A stretch of DNA of 64,000 bases from Roridomyces roridus. Lineage: Eukaryota > Basidiomycota > Agaricomycetes > Agaricales > Mycenaceae. The first letter of the stretch is position 1, and each line of letters begins with the position of its first letter. The stretch covers positions 248,001 to 312,000 of the forward strand of contig JARKIF010000034.1 in the NCBI GenBank assembly GCA_029378245.1. The letters are read 5' to 3'. Under the pieces are notes generated by a model. That model searched no databases. It was not told the DNA's origin and saw only the letters and a program-made list of their open reading frames with translations. Below are positions 41,552-54,078 of this stretch, piece by piece. The translations under genes were made by a program, and so were the position numbers.

Positions 41552-43515
41552 TCACAATCGATCCACACAACTGCTCTGCGTAAACTTGCCCGTAGCAAGC
41601 CCCTTTCCACACGCCCTCTCCCACTCTGCAACCTTCTCCAACGCATCATCCCTCCTCTCCGACATACCCGAAACCTCCCAAATCTTCAAAACATCCGGTA
41701 TCGCCCGCCGAATGCGTTTACACACCGCAAGCGTGTCGCGGAGGGGCGTACCATGTTGGCGGAGGGCGTCGAGCGCGATGGAGAGGAAGAAGACCGAGTA
41801 TTCGTCGTCGGCGGGGAAGGTCGAGGCGGAGAGGGTGTAGTAGCGCGCCGAGGCGGAGAGGTAGATCTTTATGTCTTGCGGCGTTGTTGCCTTTCGGGCG
41901 AGTTGCATGTGGAACCAGCCGAGTGCGCTGTGAATCATAGTATTAGTAGAGAGATGTTGGGCAAGTTGGAATAGGTACCCTAAAGCCTCGGCGTGAGCGT
42001 ACGTATAACATGCCAGTTCATGGCCTGTATGTTGTTGTGGGTGGTATTGTGCTTCGTGAATCTTGTCCTCAGTTCTCTTGGATCATCTCGTTGGCCATCT
42101 TTGCCAGATCCTGGAGCGTGTACTTGCATTCCGGGTCGTCCATCCCAAGCCACTGCTACTGCTTGAGTAGAAAGCGCGGGTGATTGGAGACAACGTACAT
42201 CCATGACTGCAGCGATAAACAACCGATTGACTTGTCGTCTGAAGAGAATGTCGAATACATCTCCTCGTTGCGATCGAGGCACATCTTTCCATTTTTCTCG
42301 GCCCCAATCAATAACCTCGAGCGCGCTGCTGTAGAGTTGGGCCGAGAGAGCGTGCTTGCCGGTGTTACCAGTGATAAAGCCCTGCATGATCCATATTCTA
42401 CAGAAGAGCGGTCAGTAGATATTCACTGTCACCAGAGCGAGATGCACCTTATAGTCATACACAACGCCGGGCCGACGGATTCCCAGCCCTCTTTCTTCAA
42501 ACGCCCTGGGGCTTGCTCACATACGAGCTTGGGGCTTTGCTTGCCCCACGCTTGGTAGTACTCGCCTTCAAAACTGACTGAAGGTAACCTGAGATTGACA
42601 TCCTGCTGTTATTCGGACAGCATACCTTGATCCACGTAGTCGTCAATCCAATCCCTAGTCATAGCAAAACAACGACGGTCGATGAGGATGCCATTGCTCA
42701 TGGACTGGATAGCCGTGGGCACTCCCTCCACCGCGACTTCACCCTTGACATTGCGTTTCACCAATTTCTTCATATCTTGCGCTCCCTTGTCGTACGTCTA
42801 CAGCAGTCAGAGTTAAAAACGCGGTGAAAAGAAAACACCCACCACAAACGCATAGAAAATGACAACCGCACTACTATCCTCCTGCAACCCCTTCTTGGTA
42901 GCCATAGCCTGCGCACGCGCCCACGGCATCTTCTTCATCGTCGCAGCCAAATTGCGACCTCCCCTCCCCAAAGGAACAGCCTTGCCACCCTTGGGCGGCG
43001 CAGGCAACGCCTTCGCAGCCTTACTCGCCTTGAGTCCCTCCCGAAACTGCGCCTGCACCTTCTTTTGATTGTCCGTCAGATCCTGCGAGGGCATACATCC
43101 CAATGCGCTCTCCCAAGCACTGAAACATTGGTCCCAGGCGGCTAATCCCTGTAAAACGTTGAATCGGCGTCAAAATCAGCATAGAAGTAGAAGTGGAAGT
43201 AAGTAACCTGGAACGCATTCGCCAGCCTCGCCCACGCCTTGGCATACCCCGGATCGAGTTTCGTCGCAGTCTCCGCATCTTGCTGCGCATCAAGGTACCT
43301 GCCTGCAAATCTCAGCTATACGCGTCCTCGATTCCCAACACTGACTCTTTCATAGCCAAACTAGCAGCAGCCCGATTCGCGAATAGAACCGCATTTTGAG
43401 GATCCTGCTGGATGGCTTCCGTGTACTTCTCGTAGGCAGATTGATGGTCCCCTTTTTCGTGTAAGAGGTTGCCCTCGAGTTTCAGTTTCTGTGCGCGGTC
43501 TGCAGCAGTGGTCAT
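41552..43515 (-). CDS. TPR-repeat protein, SGT-like N-terminus
   Basis: Starts at ATG 43515. The first exons are 43515-43346 and 43298-43208, and further exons run down to TAG 41552. The N-terminus has two or three tetratricopeptide repeats of co-chaperone type: AQKLKLEGNLLHEKGDHQSA, then NAVLFANRAAASLAMKEY and AKAWARLANAFQGLAAWDQC. Such repeats usually bind Hsp70/Hsp90 tails or build scaffolds. A basic G/K/P-rich stretch follows (LPAPPKGGKAVPLGRGGR). The second half is helical (YYQAWGKQSPKLVCEQAP; HALSAQLYSSALEVIDWGREKW; LGWFHMQLARKATTPQDI) and has no named domain. The exact borders of the middle exons were only partly resolved. A degenerate copy of the last 40 codons lies just downstream. 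Confidence 0.75.
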
Positions 43516-43671
43516 GGTTCAAGCTCAACAAACAAGACGCGTTTTGATGCAATGTTGGAATTTCTCGTAGTCATTTCAAGTATGTACAAGTAACGAGGGT
43601 CTTTATAAGGTGTCGTAGCATAGTAGTGTTCCGAGTAACATACCGAAAAAAAAGAATACTTATAACGAATT

Positions 43672-45824
43672 CTAACTCACCACCTCCCTCGCATAAACAA
43701 ATCTCAACCCACTCCCCGGCGCACGATCCACACCAAGGCCCAAAACAGCCTCCCGCGGCCTCCTCGCCACAGTAGGCAACCCCAACCCCGTCAGCGTCTC
43801 ATTATGCAACGCCTTGAGCCTCAAAAACGCGCTGTTCGGAACAGCACGTGCACGTACCACCGGTGCACGCTTCTGAATCGTCCACCGGGTCTCAATGTAC
43901 TCGGTCTCCTCCTCCTCTTCCTCCTCGGAGAATAATTGCTCCAAATCCAAGCCCCGCCTCGCACGCTCTAGCGCCTCTTGGACACTACACGGCACGGGAC
44001 CAGTCGTTGCCGGTCGCGGGCCGGCATATGCCGCAGCCGCCCAGGGACTCCGCGGCAGCGGGAGTGGCGCCGCGAAGACTGTCGTGTACGGCAGCCGCGC
44101 GGGAAGTTGGGTGCGAGGAACCACAAGGGTTCTTGTGGAGGAAGGTACCAGTGGACTTAGACGCGCGACGGGGACCAATTCATCCTCCGCGGTGACGGTC
44201 ATAGGGGAAGAGGGAGTTGCTGGCAGAGTGCTGCTGAGAAATTCGCGAACAGCCAGACGCGAGGCACGCGACCCAGTAGGACGTAGCCTGAGTTTCGACG
44301 CGAGTGGAGGAACGCAATGCGGCAGTGGAGCAGTCTTCTCCATCGCAGGTTCTTCCTCCCAATAGGTGTCCTCCCAATCCGGCGATACTCCACCATACCC
44401 AACGACCACTGCCCGTACGTAAGATGCTTGGAGGTTTCTCGCCATCGCGACGAGCCGACCCAAAGCAAGTGTGAACGGAAGAGCAGGCAACTCTGCATCT
44501 GAGGTGGGCTTGCTCATATGTGGCGGACGACGGGGTGGAGCGGGCGGCTCCAGCGGTAAGAGAGGGTGTTCGTCCACCAGTTGACGAATACTCTCCCGCG
44601 GACAATTGCACAAAATCGAAGCGGGAGACATGGTGCGGCGTGTTGCAGGGAGCCAGAGACGCATTGGTGCTTTGGAGGGTGGTATTAATGGCGAATCGGG
44701 GACGGAAGAGGCAGCGGTGCTAACGCTCAACGTGCTGGATCGCGAAGAACCACTAAAGGAAAGCCACGAGCCAGCACGCGAGAGGCCGGAAGAGGCGGAA
44801 GAGGGTGTAGAGGGCGAAGGCATCGGGGAGACACAGACATGACAACGCCGTGGCTCTGCACGGCCTTTGCCCTTGCCGTTGGGATCGACGGGACTCAGGA
44901 GAAGGTCCAGGAGAGCGCGCTCGCGATGAGATTTCGCGCTCGTGGAGAGCATACGCTCGTCGGGAAGCTCTGGGAAAAGCTGGCCATGCATGCACGCGAG
45001 CACTTGGGGAAAAATGACGCGGTTGGGCTCGTGTTCTTCATCCTGTCTTTGAGGTGAACGGCGTGGCGGGGCTGGGGGTGGGATAGCACGCGTTGTAAAC
45101 GGGAAATCGTAGGCGAACCTAGCCGGCGGCTGTGGAACAGGTGGCACGAGCGAAAAATTGAGGGTCCTCGAGGTTGGTTTCATCTGCAGGCATTATCTCA
45201 AAACATGATCTCGGCAGAGAGGAAAGCACTCACCCTGCGACGCCTAAGATCGACTGCGGCCGCTGCTGCCTCCTTCTGCTTGATGAGACGAAGCCGTTCC
45301 TCCTCCTTGGACGCGTTACGTCTCAACGCAGCACATCGTAGTCGCTCCTCGGTGTATCGACGTGCCTCAGTCTCCCATAAACGCTCCTTTTCCCTCAACG
45401 CGTCAGCACGTCGAACGTCTGGTTTCCGGGTGTCCGGCGGCACAGCCGAGGTCGTGTGCGTTGCGGGTAACGACTTGAGATTCGAACTGCTCGAGGCTTC
45501 CCCGCGGCCGTCATCTAGTAGACGACCGAACGGAATGAAGCACGCGTCAAAGTCCTCGTCGCGGACTGCAGTAATGCGCGGGTCGTCGTCAGAGGTGACC
45601 TCGATTCCCTGCAGACGTAGAAGCAGAACACGGGCGAGATGAATGTCGTCGACCGCGTAAGCCATATGGACCTGGTCTGCGAGAGAGAGCGAGAGTGGTG
45701 GCGTTGGCGGGGGAGTCGGGGAGCGGGACTCGCGGTGGGTCAGGGCAGGACGAAGGCGCTCCTCACTGGCCTGCCTTGCACGGGCAGCCTCAGAGACGGC
45801 GCGGTTGCGACCGCGAGTTTGCAT
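43672..45824 (-). CDS. Hypothetical proline/serine-rich protein, 700 residues
   Basis: Exons are 45824-45234 and 45183-43672, joined in frame by a 50-nt intron (gtgagt...ctgcag). The first 197 residues are basic and charged (MQTRGRNRAVSEAARARQAS). They include a small ordered segment (VHMAYAVDDIHLARVLLLRL) and a coiled-coil-like stretch (REKERLWETEARRYTEERLR; ASKEEERLRLIKQKEAAAA). The second exon is P/S/R-rich with an ordered middle (LALGRLVAMARNLQASYVRA) and a short acidic run (SEEEEEEETEYIE). No catalytic motif is seen and I recognise no family; it is probably a disordered regulatory or scaffold protein. The gene lies 156 nt upstream of the TPR gene on the same strand. Confidence 0.7.
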
Positions 45825-47731
45825 GCGCTGAGTGTCGGAAAAGAGAGCAAAAGGTACACAACGGAGGAACCTCGTATATACTTGGCTAGACCTCTTATCT
45901 CGTGTGGCAGTGTGGGTCCCCGCTTCCTTTATCCTCTTACCCCATCTGCACACGAGCCTCGAAATACACTGTCTCTCCTCGTCGTCACACTCGTCCTTCT
46001 CGCCCTTTGCTTGTGTGCTCGCCGCCTCTGGTTCAACGGACCTTGGGTCCACCTTGACTCGATTTGACTCGGGTCCCTTACCCCGCATGCACTGCCACAC
46101 AGCCTCGCCGCGGCAAAGGGCGCCCATATGGAATCAAACGGATCGGAGTAACCCGTGGTGTATTCTCACCAACGCGCGCCACCAGTAGCAGATAGCAAGA
46201 ATTGCTGACGCCACATCTATCTGCCTTACCACGGCGAGCCATCTATCTAGACGCTAACAATCATCCCTGGGTCGCAAGTATACGTATTCATGACTGCACC
46301 TCCAAAGATTACTAGCATCTACCAAAAACGAGGCAAGCCTCTTCGCCGGACCTGCTCTAAAGGAGAATAAATACAGCAACCTTGCTATCGGAAACACGCG
46401 TCGTTTTCATGCCTCGAGGTCACAGAAAGCACATGCAATGCAATCCACACAGATTCCGAGGTTTCTCGCTTGTGAGGTCGTTTCAGTGTCACCCTCGACC
46501 CTCGGCGTATCCTGATTCCTGGCCTATACACACCCAATGAAAATTGAATATTCTAGTCCAGGATGCGTTAGTAGTCTGAAAGCGGTTACCTCCACCTTTA
46601 CATCCGTCCTTTCAGCATCATCGCAACGGCGATGCAGCAAACTCCGAGTCCGAGTCCGTTCAAGGCCAGAGATATCATACAGCAGCAGTGGGCTGTTCAA
46701 TCTTTCAACGCCTCAGACTGATAGATACCTCCGAGCCCGTCTTGTCCGTCCTTTCTTATCTGCCTGCTTACTCGTCATCCACCAGAACGTCCGATTCCAT
46801 CTCGGAGTAACAAAGGGAGCTCCGACATGGGGTGAATGTCATGTCGATAAAATCGCCTCGTGTTTTTTTTTCTTTCGCATGAGATCATATCCCTTCTTCC
46901 AGTTGTTGTTCTCGGGCGCCCGCTTCTCGATGATGATGCTCCCGCGGACGCTATTTGTTCACCGAATTCTGCCCTTTGCCGATAACAGTGGTTCTTTGGA
47001 AGCATCCAAGACACCATTCAATCAACCTCGGACGAAAATACTGTCGAAGCCAGCGCTTCAACTGTTCTTGCAGCTATTTATCCTCTCAGACTCTTTTTGG
47101 TCCATGTCCATCCACGCCGTCGATCATTGACAGGTCCCTGGAAATCCCAAGCGGGCCGACTGTCCCTTTACCTTCCTTCTCCTTCTCCTTCTCTCGCCCG
47201 TCAATCCCCAGAGCCCAGTCAGCCAAGTCGCACTATTCTGGTCGAATTCCATGTGAATTAATATCCCTTATCGCTCGCGGACGCATTAGCCAGCATACAT
47301 GCATACATACTGAGACGATCTACGCAGCTTCGCAGAGCATCGCTCCTCTTTGTAATGAGATTTGCAGACAGACGGATAAGAACGGGATTGGGATTCGCAT
47401 TGCTAGAATGCTAATTCCTGCTTCATTAGGCTCAGCCTTTGTGTTATGAATGACGATGACGACGATGGGTGGATGGATGGAGTCGTTTAATGAATGGGCG
47501 GAGATGAGATGAGATGAGATGAAAGGGAGAGGCATTTCTGTACCAAACAACCTCTGTATTTGTCACATTGAAAGGTAAGACAAATACGTGGTCCGTCCCA
47601 ATTCGGCCACTACTCCCCAAAAAGGAAAATTCACTGCTCTGCTCGTGATTGCACTTAGGGCTACATTATTAAGGGTCTATCTATCTATCAACTCTAACTA
47701 CTCGGGGTATTCCAGCCTACGCATCCATCCT
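45825..47731. other. Intergenic region, 1.9 kb
   Basis: The longest gap in the window. It has a (GAGAT)-type pentamer run near 47497-47522, an atgcatacatgcatacatac stretch near 47297, and tata/tcta-rich DNA near 47680. A 197-codon plus-strand frame (46537-47130) lacks any motif or splice signal. The right end holds the 3' region of the ABC transporter. A non-coding RNA is possible, but nothing in the sequence shows one. Confidence 0.5.
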
Positions 47732-50700
47732 TCACCGCTTCGCATATCGAAGGTACCGACTAGCGATGACGGTGATAATGACATTAAATCCTACTCAAGT
47801 GGTCAGCCAACCAAACTGGTCAAAGAAAGAAGTAGCATACCAGCATAGGCAAGGAAAATAAACACATCCCTCCACCGATGCCCGTACGTGATGCCCAGGG
47901 GAGTGTAGAATTCATCTCCAACAGCATAAGTGCAGTACCGGCAGTTTTCGGTCGCATCGGCGTTATCTAGGTATCCACCAGCTGCAGTGACGAAGTCAGC
48001 AGCCCATTGCGAACCTGTTTCCGTACGCGTGCTGAGTCAAAGGTTGGCCGGAAAGAAAGACATCGACGTACAATTCTGGCCACTGGGAGGATTGAAAACG
48101 GCAAACTCGTCGCTGTTGCATTTGATCACCAAACCACTATTAAAAGATCAGCATAATTCGTTCAGCGCCCATACGAGTCACTTACTGCAACTCGGTCGAT
48201 ACCATGGCCGCCACACTCCGGGTATACGGAACCAACTGGTAAAGCCACGTCCACCAAAAGTGGCCCGACGTGTGCGGAATAGTGACGCCGCAGAAAGTTG
48301 TGAAAACCAAAGACAAGAAGGGATTGAACAGGGCAGCGACCTGGATGCTCGGCGAGATGGCCCCAATGAACTGGCCCAACGAGACACCGAAAAGCATCAT
48401 GATGATCGTCACCAACAGCTGGAAACCCGTGCCGTTCAATCCTGCGCTGCCATTGCCAAAGCCAACGGGATACACGAGCAGCACCCAATAGCAAATGGCC
48501 GTCAAAATCGATCCCGGAATCTCGCTGATCGTCTGAGCGATCGAAAAGACATAGGGCGAGTAGATGCGACTCGAAGCCTCGCGGATGAAGACCCTCCGAT
48601 TCAGGATGAACATGGGCTCGATTTGCGCCATGACGATGGCAGGCAGGATGGTCACCCAGAAAATGGCAAAGACGCGGAACTGCAAGTCTCTCACACTGTT
48701 GCCCAGCTGCAGCAACGACAGCGAGACGAAGAAGGATATGAACGTGCAGACAAAGAACCGCGTGAACAGGTAGTCGGGCGAGCGCCAGAGTGCAACAAAG
48801 TTGCGCTCAGTGACAAGCCGCAGCTGGGTCGAGAACGAAGTCGCGTCTGAAGTACAAGATTAGCGGGTGAACGTTTGGAGAAATAAAGGACAAACATGTG
48901 CTCATCTTCTTGTTGCTATCGTCGGGAAGAGCCAGCGCAGCCGCTTTGAAAGCAGCGATATCATCACGGAGCTTTTGGCACTCGGCAGAGTCCAGCCAGA
49001 TGTCCTTCCAGTCGCGGTCCCCGACGCGGGGAGTGACTCCCGCGCCAATGGCTTCGAGCATGTACTCCGCGGGGTTGACATTCGAAGGGCATACCGCACC
49101 ACCTTTGGCAAAGTAATTGCGGATTTCCTGAGAGTCTTGGCCGATCGGACCGAAATACACCGTCTCTCCGCCGCGCTCGAGCTAGAGATATATTCAGTAA
49201 AAGTCCCGAGAGGTTATGGTCGAACAACTGACCAGCAAAAGTCTGTCAAAGGATTCGAACAACAGGGCACTCGGCTGATGGATGGTGCACAGGATGGCTT
49301 GTCCTTGATCGGCTAATCGTCGCAGGAAACGGACCAAATTGTACGCGCTCTGACTGTCCAATCCACTTGTAGGCTCATCCAGGTACAAAAGCAGCCCTAA
49401 TTTTCCGGCGTTAGCATGCTGGTAGTCGCGTGAAACAAAAAAAAAACTTACCCGGCTTGCTAGCCAACTCCACACCGATGGTCAGCCGCTTCCTGGCCTC
49501 GACACTGAGCGAAAGCACAAGCGCCTCGGAGAGATCCTGCAACTCGAGCAGCTCGAGCATCTCCTCGACGTAATCGTCCTTTTCCTCCTTTGAGACTTCG
49601 GCAGGCTGCCGCAAGTACGCAGAAAACCGGAGAGCCTCACGAACGGTGGCTGTGAGCTCGTGAACGTCCATCTGCTCCGCTGAAAACACGGTCAGGATAC
49701 GCAGCCAAGAAAGGATAGCACGAACCATACGCCGTTCCACGCGCAAAGTCCGAAGTGAGCGGGCGGCCACCAACAAGAAGGTCTCCAGTGATAACTCCGA
49801 TGTTTTTCCGTTGCGCCAACACGTCCAAACAAGTAGTCTTGCCCTAAAGACTAGACTTGAGCTCGGTGTGGTAAGAGAGAGAAAAAAATGACATACGGCG
49901 CCACTAGCACCCATGAGCGCCGTCAACCCAGGCCCGACGTACCCTTGGACATCGTGCAACAGGCGGCGCGTCCCGCCAGGAACAGGGACGTGATAATTCA
50001 GATTTTCCCAAGTCAAGATCTTCTTCTGCGAGGGGATAGCACCCTTCTCCTCCTTTTGCACATCCTTGAGCTCGGCTTGAGACTTGCCTCTGCGTTCAGC
50101 CTTGCGTGCACGGAGGATCTCGTTGCGTTCCTTGGTGTCCTTGTTCTCTTTGGCATAAATCTAGCACCGAATCTTTAGCGGCGGTGAACAAAAGCCGGAT
50201 TAAATAAACTTACAGCGATAGCGGAGCCGCCATTGTATTGGGGGAAGTACTCGAGAGCCTAAAAACAATCAGCCCGCGACACAGGAACAAGCATCCGCCG
50301 ACTCACAATAATCTGCGTGGCTTGGAACACGATAAAGAAGCCAACGAGCACAAGGAAGTTGCGTCTCCATATGTCATTCGCATCCAGACCGAATGCTACC
50401 TTGATGTAATCGCGGCCAGAAACGACCGTGCTACCGGCGGTGGAGCCAAACAGGGTGCAAACCTGATTGGGACCAAGGTTCTCGCTGAAATTGCCGTTAG
50501 CAAGTGTACGACATGCAATCCGATCAGACTAACGGATATCTCAGGATTGATCCGATATTCCGGGGCACAACGTAACTGCCATCGCAAGTCAACTGCAATT
50601 TTCTTTAGCACCGACCAACAATCCCAAGAAAAATACCCACCGAAATGCGCATAAACTCGTTCTCCATGCAAGCCTGCCACGCATAGCCGATCGGGTTGAT

Positions 50701-53279
50701 GTAATACTGTGGAGACGATTAGTATCGAGAACTTTATTTGATCGGAATCCGACTCACGATCCAGAACAACCATCTCTTCATCTTGAAAACGGGAAGCAGG
50801 TAGCCGCAATACTTAGAAGGAAACATCAACGAAGGCAAGCAGGAGAGTTGGGTAAACACACCTCGACGCTAGACATACCAATTCAGTTACACCTCGTCAA
50901 GAACAAAAGAAAGAGTACCCACAGATTAGGAATGAAGAACACCGAAAGCCGGATCGCAGTGTGGAAGCTCGTGCAAATCAGCCCCAACGTACGGAAGAAC
51001 CCCTGTACAGAACCACTTAGCCCCAGCCTACGAATAGAAATAAAGAGATTCGGACCTGCATCGTAAGGAACGCGACGTAGGCGAAAAGGTGGAACGTGAA
51101 GAAGCCTCCAGCGGAACGATCCAAGCCGGTCATAAAGTAAACCACAAGGTTCTGTGCATTTCGGTCAGACGCAGAAAAAATACAGGAAAAGACGTACGAA
51201 GAGGAAGATCCGGACAGCGGAGAACGGTACATCGGCAAGGGTGTTGGCGACAGCGATAGCAGAAGGACGATACATGCTGTAGGCCGTCTGCTTTTGAAGA
51301 ATGGGCCGTCCAAGCATTTGAGTGGGCATCTCTCCAAAGGCATCCAGACAAGTCGTGAGCAAAATGACAAAGATGACACTGCAACAGTGAGACCAGATTT
51401 CTTGATCGGACAAAGGTACTCACCCCCCACGCGTAAACGCTCCAGCAGCAGTCAGAGGTTGATTGATGTATGCGGCACCCGCGACGAGAGCCAATATCAT
51501 CGCCAGGGAAAAGCTGGTGTACAACTGGAATTTGTCTTGCAGCCGCATCTGGAACTGTCTGCGGGTGAGCGCGCGGACTTGACCCACGAATCCGAGCGTA
51601 TATGGGCTCTTCTTCGAAACACCCTTCTTCTTGTCGGCAGCGACGGCAGCACGGAAAGCCTCCTGGTCCGACTTTTCCGTCTCCACGAGCAGCTTGTATT
51701 TTTCGCGGCTGTCTTCGAGGTCCTGCGAGAACCGAGATGATTTGAACGCATCCTCCAAAGCCTCAGGGGTTGAAGGGACGTCGGCGGCAGATCGGCCGGG
51801 CGCAAATTGACGCTCGTTGACGTCCGTGCATCCAGTAAGGTAGTCGGCAGTGCTCTGGCGGGGAAGTGATCGATAGCCCAACCCTTCAAAGTAAGCGCGA
51901 GCCTCTGTTGGTGGTCCGTAGAAAACAGTGCGGCCCTCGGCTAAAACCATGACCTTGTCGAATTGGTCGTAGATACCTGAGATCAAAATTTAGCGCACGA
52001 TTTTGGCGGGCCAACTAAAACAAACCTTCTCCGGCTTGGTACAAGGAGACAAAAGTGGTCTGTCCGAGAACGTCGGTCATGATGCGAAGGCATTTGGCAA
52101 AGTCTAGTGCAGTTGAAGCATCGAGACCTCTGGTACTGTTGTCCCAAGATTGGACTCGGGCGCGAGTAGCCATCATTTCGGCGATACTTACACGCTTTCT
52201 CTCACCGCCGGACACACCGCGAACGAATTCATCTCCGACTAAAGTCTGATGTGTGTGCGAGATGTTGAGCATCTTCAATAACGTCTCGAGGACCTGTTTG
52301 TCAAATTCTTTACGTGACAACCCAGGGAGACGACCATTGGGTCCGGGGGTCTTGCAAGACAAGGCAAAAGCCAGAGTTTGTGCGACGGTCAGAGTGGCAA
52401 TGTGGATGTCATCTAGTCATGTTTGAGAAGAAATCCAGGAGCAGGCAAATGAATCACCTTCGTCATTAAACACGACCTCGCCTTTGTAGTACTTGTGCAT
52501 AGTTTCCGCGTCGATTCCTTCGTAGAGAACGTCGCCATCGACAACGAACGTCGTGCGCTCATTTGCAATTGCTTTCAGGAAGGTCGTGCAGCCAGAACCG
52601 GGGCAGCCCAAGACGAGACACATTTCACCGGCTTTCAGAATTCCGGACGACCTGAAAGAGGTTCAGACCACACGGCGATATGCGAAGAGCGGGGCTAACT
52701 TGTGAAGGATAGTGCGGGTGACTCCTGCTTCTTTAGTGACCAGGGGAGAGGCCAAACCCCATATTAGGCGGGGGACCCCGAGGGCGAAATCCATGCAAGC
52801 GCCTGCAAAGGTGCCGACGTATACCTGGGAGGCCGATGAGCGGGCGAAAAGGGAAAGTAGGGACCAGAAGCACCTTGCTACCCACACCACCTGCTACGCG
52901 AACTTCGAGATCGTCCCAAGTGACACCGACGTGCTTGAAATGCGATTTAGAGCGAAAGAAATAATTCTGGGCCAACCGACGCGTACTTTGTGCTGGGGAA
53001 GGTCAGACACTTGCAACCGACGCGTCAAAAAACGAAGCGAACCTTTATCCCGGCGGCCTGCTGAGCGTCGTTGGAGCTGGTGAGATATTCGCGGAGGTCA
53101 AAGGGGGCATCGACGACGCCCTTTTCGAGATCTGAACTGTCGGTAGGGGTATACTTGTGGTTGCCCGAGTGTTGGGTCAACTGGCGGGCGAGCTCTTTGA
53201 ATTCGGCCTCGGCAGTGGGGACATCGACCGGATGAGGAGCTTCATTTAGAGTGGCAGCGTCACCGGGGGTGTCCGCCAT
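47732..53279 (-). CDS. PDR-type ABC transporter (ABCG, full length)
   Basis: This plasma-membrane efflux pump of the pleiotropic drug resistance family has order NBD1-TMD1-NBD2-TMD2. It starts at ATG 53279; many introns of about 50 nt separate the exons, and the stop is at 47732. NBD1 has the degenerate fungal Walker [10 protein letters not shown] (Cys for Lys), near 52590, and the signature [16 protein letters not shown]2 has the canonical Walker A GASGAGKTT, split by an intron after GASGA (about 49843-49895), with signature-like [20 protein letters not shown] and Walker [17 protein letters not shown]1 and TMD2 follow their NBDs, with PDR motifs such as [18 protein letters not shown]. The C-terminus ends [12 protein letters not shown]. 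The asymmetric NBDs are normal for this family; substrates cannot be read from sequence. Confidence 0.93.
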
Positions 53280-54078
53280 TGGGGGGAGAGGTTGGAGGAG
53301 GGCGAATCATAGCCGGAACCGGCTCCCTTTAAACGAGACGCTTGGTAAGAAAGCGAGATCACTTCGCAAAAACATATTACCAAAAATGTTCGGAAAACCG
53401 TAAGGTGGTCTTCTCCAACTTTCTAATCCCGACGACACGGGAAATGGAAAGCTGAATGAGCCCGGGCCGATTGCCTCATTACATCTTGCAGACGGCTCAT
53501 CGTGCTGTAACCTTGGAATCTCCTGTGGGTTAAAGTTGCCCCTATGAAATCGGATGGACGGAGGCAAAGTAATATCGTTCGTCAAACCGGCCCCGCCTTG
53601 TCCGAGTCGGAGTTAGTTTGTTGTGCAAGGGAGTCCGATCAGCCCAAGAGATTTTTTTCCTGTGGGCCCCGGGCCTCTCAGTCAGGCTTTTGACACCTTT
53701 CTGTGCACTTTCAAAGCATTTCTTGTGGGAACACCACCAAAAAGGACTCAGGTGATGAAAATTTCCATTTTGAGCGGTGTTCATCAATCATTGATGGCAA
53801 TCAGTTTGATCCAGCCGAGCTAATATAGGCAATCACCAGCGGGATGAAGAGAAAGGCCTCTGAGAACTCCTATTACTTTTCGGAGACCTTCTTGATGTTG
53901 GCGGGGTTGGCAGTGAAGATGCGTAGGTGGCAGTGTGCGAACAACCTACCCAAAAAGAAAATTGATGGATTATGTAAAGAGGGCCAACTTTTCCGACGTC
54001 ATCAGTTTCTGATGCAGTGATCTCTTGGATCAGCCATCCAATTTAGGCAATCCCAGCTGAGCGTGTCCCTCATCAAGC
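53280..54078. promoter_or_regulatory. Divergent promoter region (ABC transporter / Ssp120-like)
   Basis: 799 nt. It contains a 7-nt inverted repeat CATCAAT-C-ATTGATG at 53782-53796. Two related blocks, gatccagccgagctaatataggcaatcaccagc (from 53811) and gatcagccatccaatttaggcaatcccagc (from about 54028), look like a diverged promoter duplication. No gene is seen. Confidence 0.5.

Noticed and set aside
46537..47130. 197-codon plus-strand frame in the 1.9 kb gap
   Set aside because: No domain, poor start context, no splice partners, and a Cys/Phe/Ser-rich composition typical of chance frames in pyrimidine-rich DNA.
52580..52610. Cys for Lys in the first Walker A of the ABC transporter as a defect
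   Set aside because: This substitution is normal in NBD1 of fungal PDR proteins.
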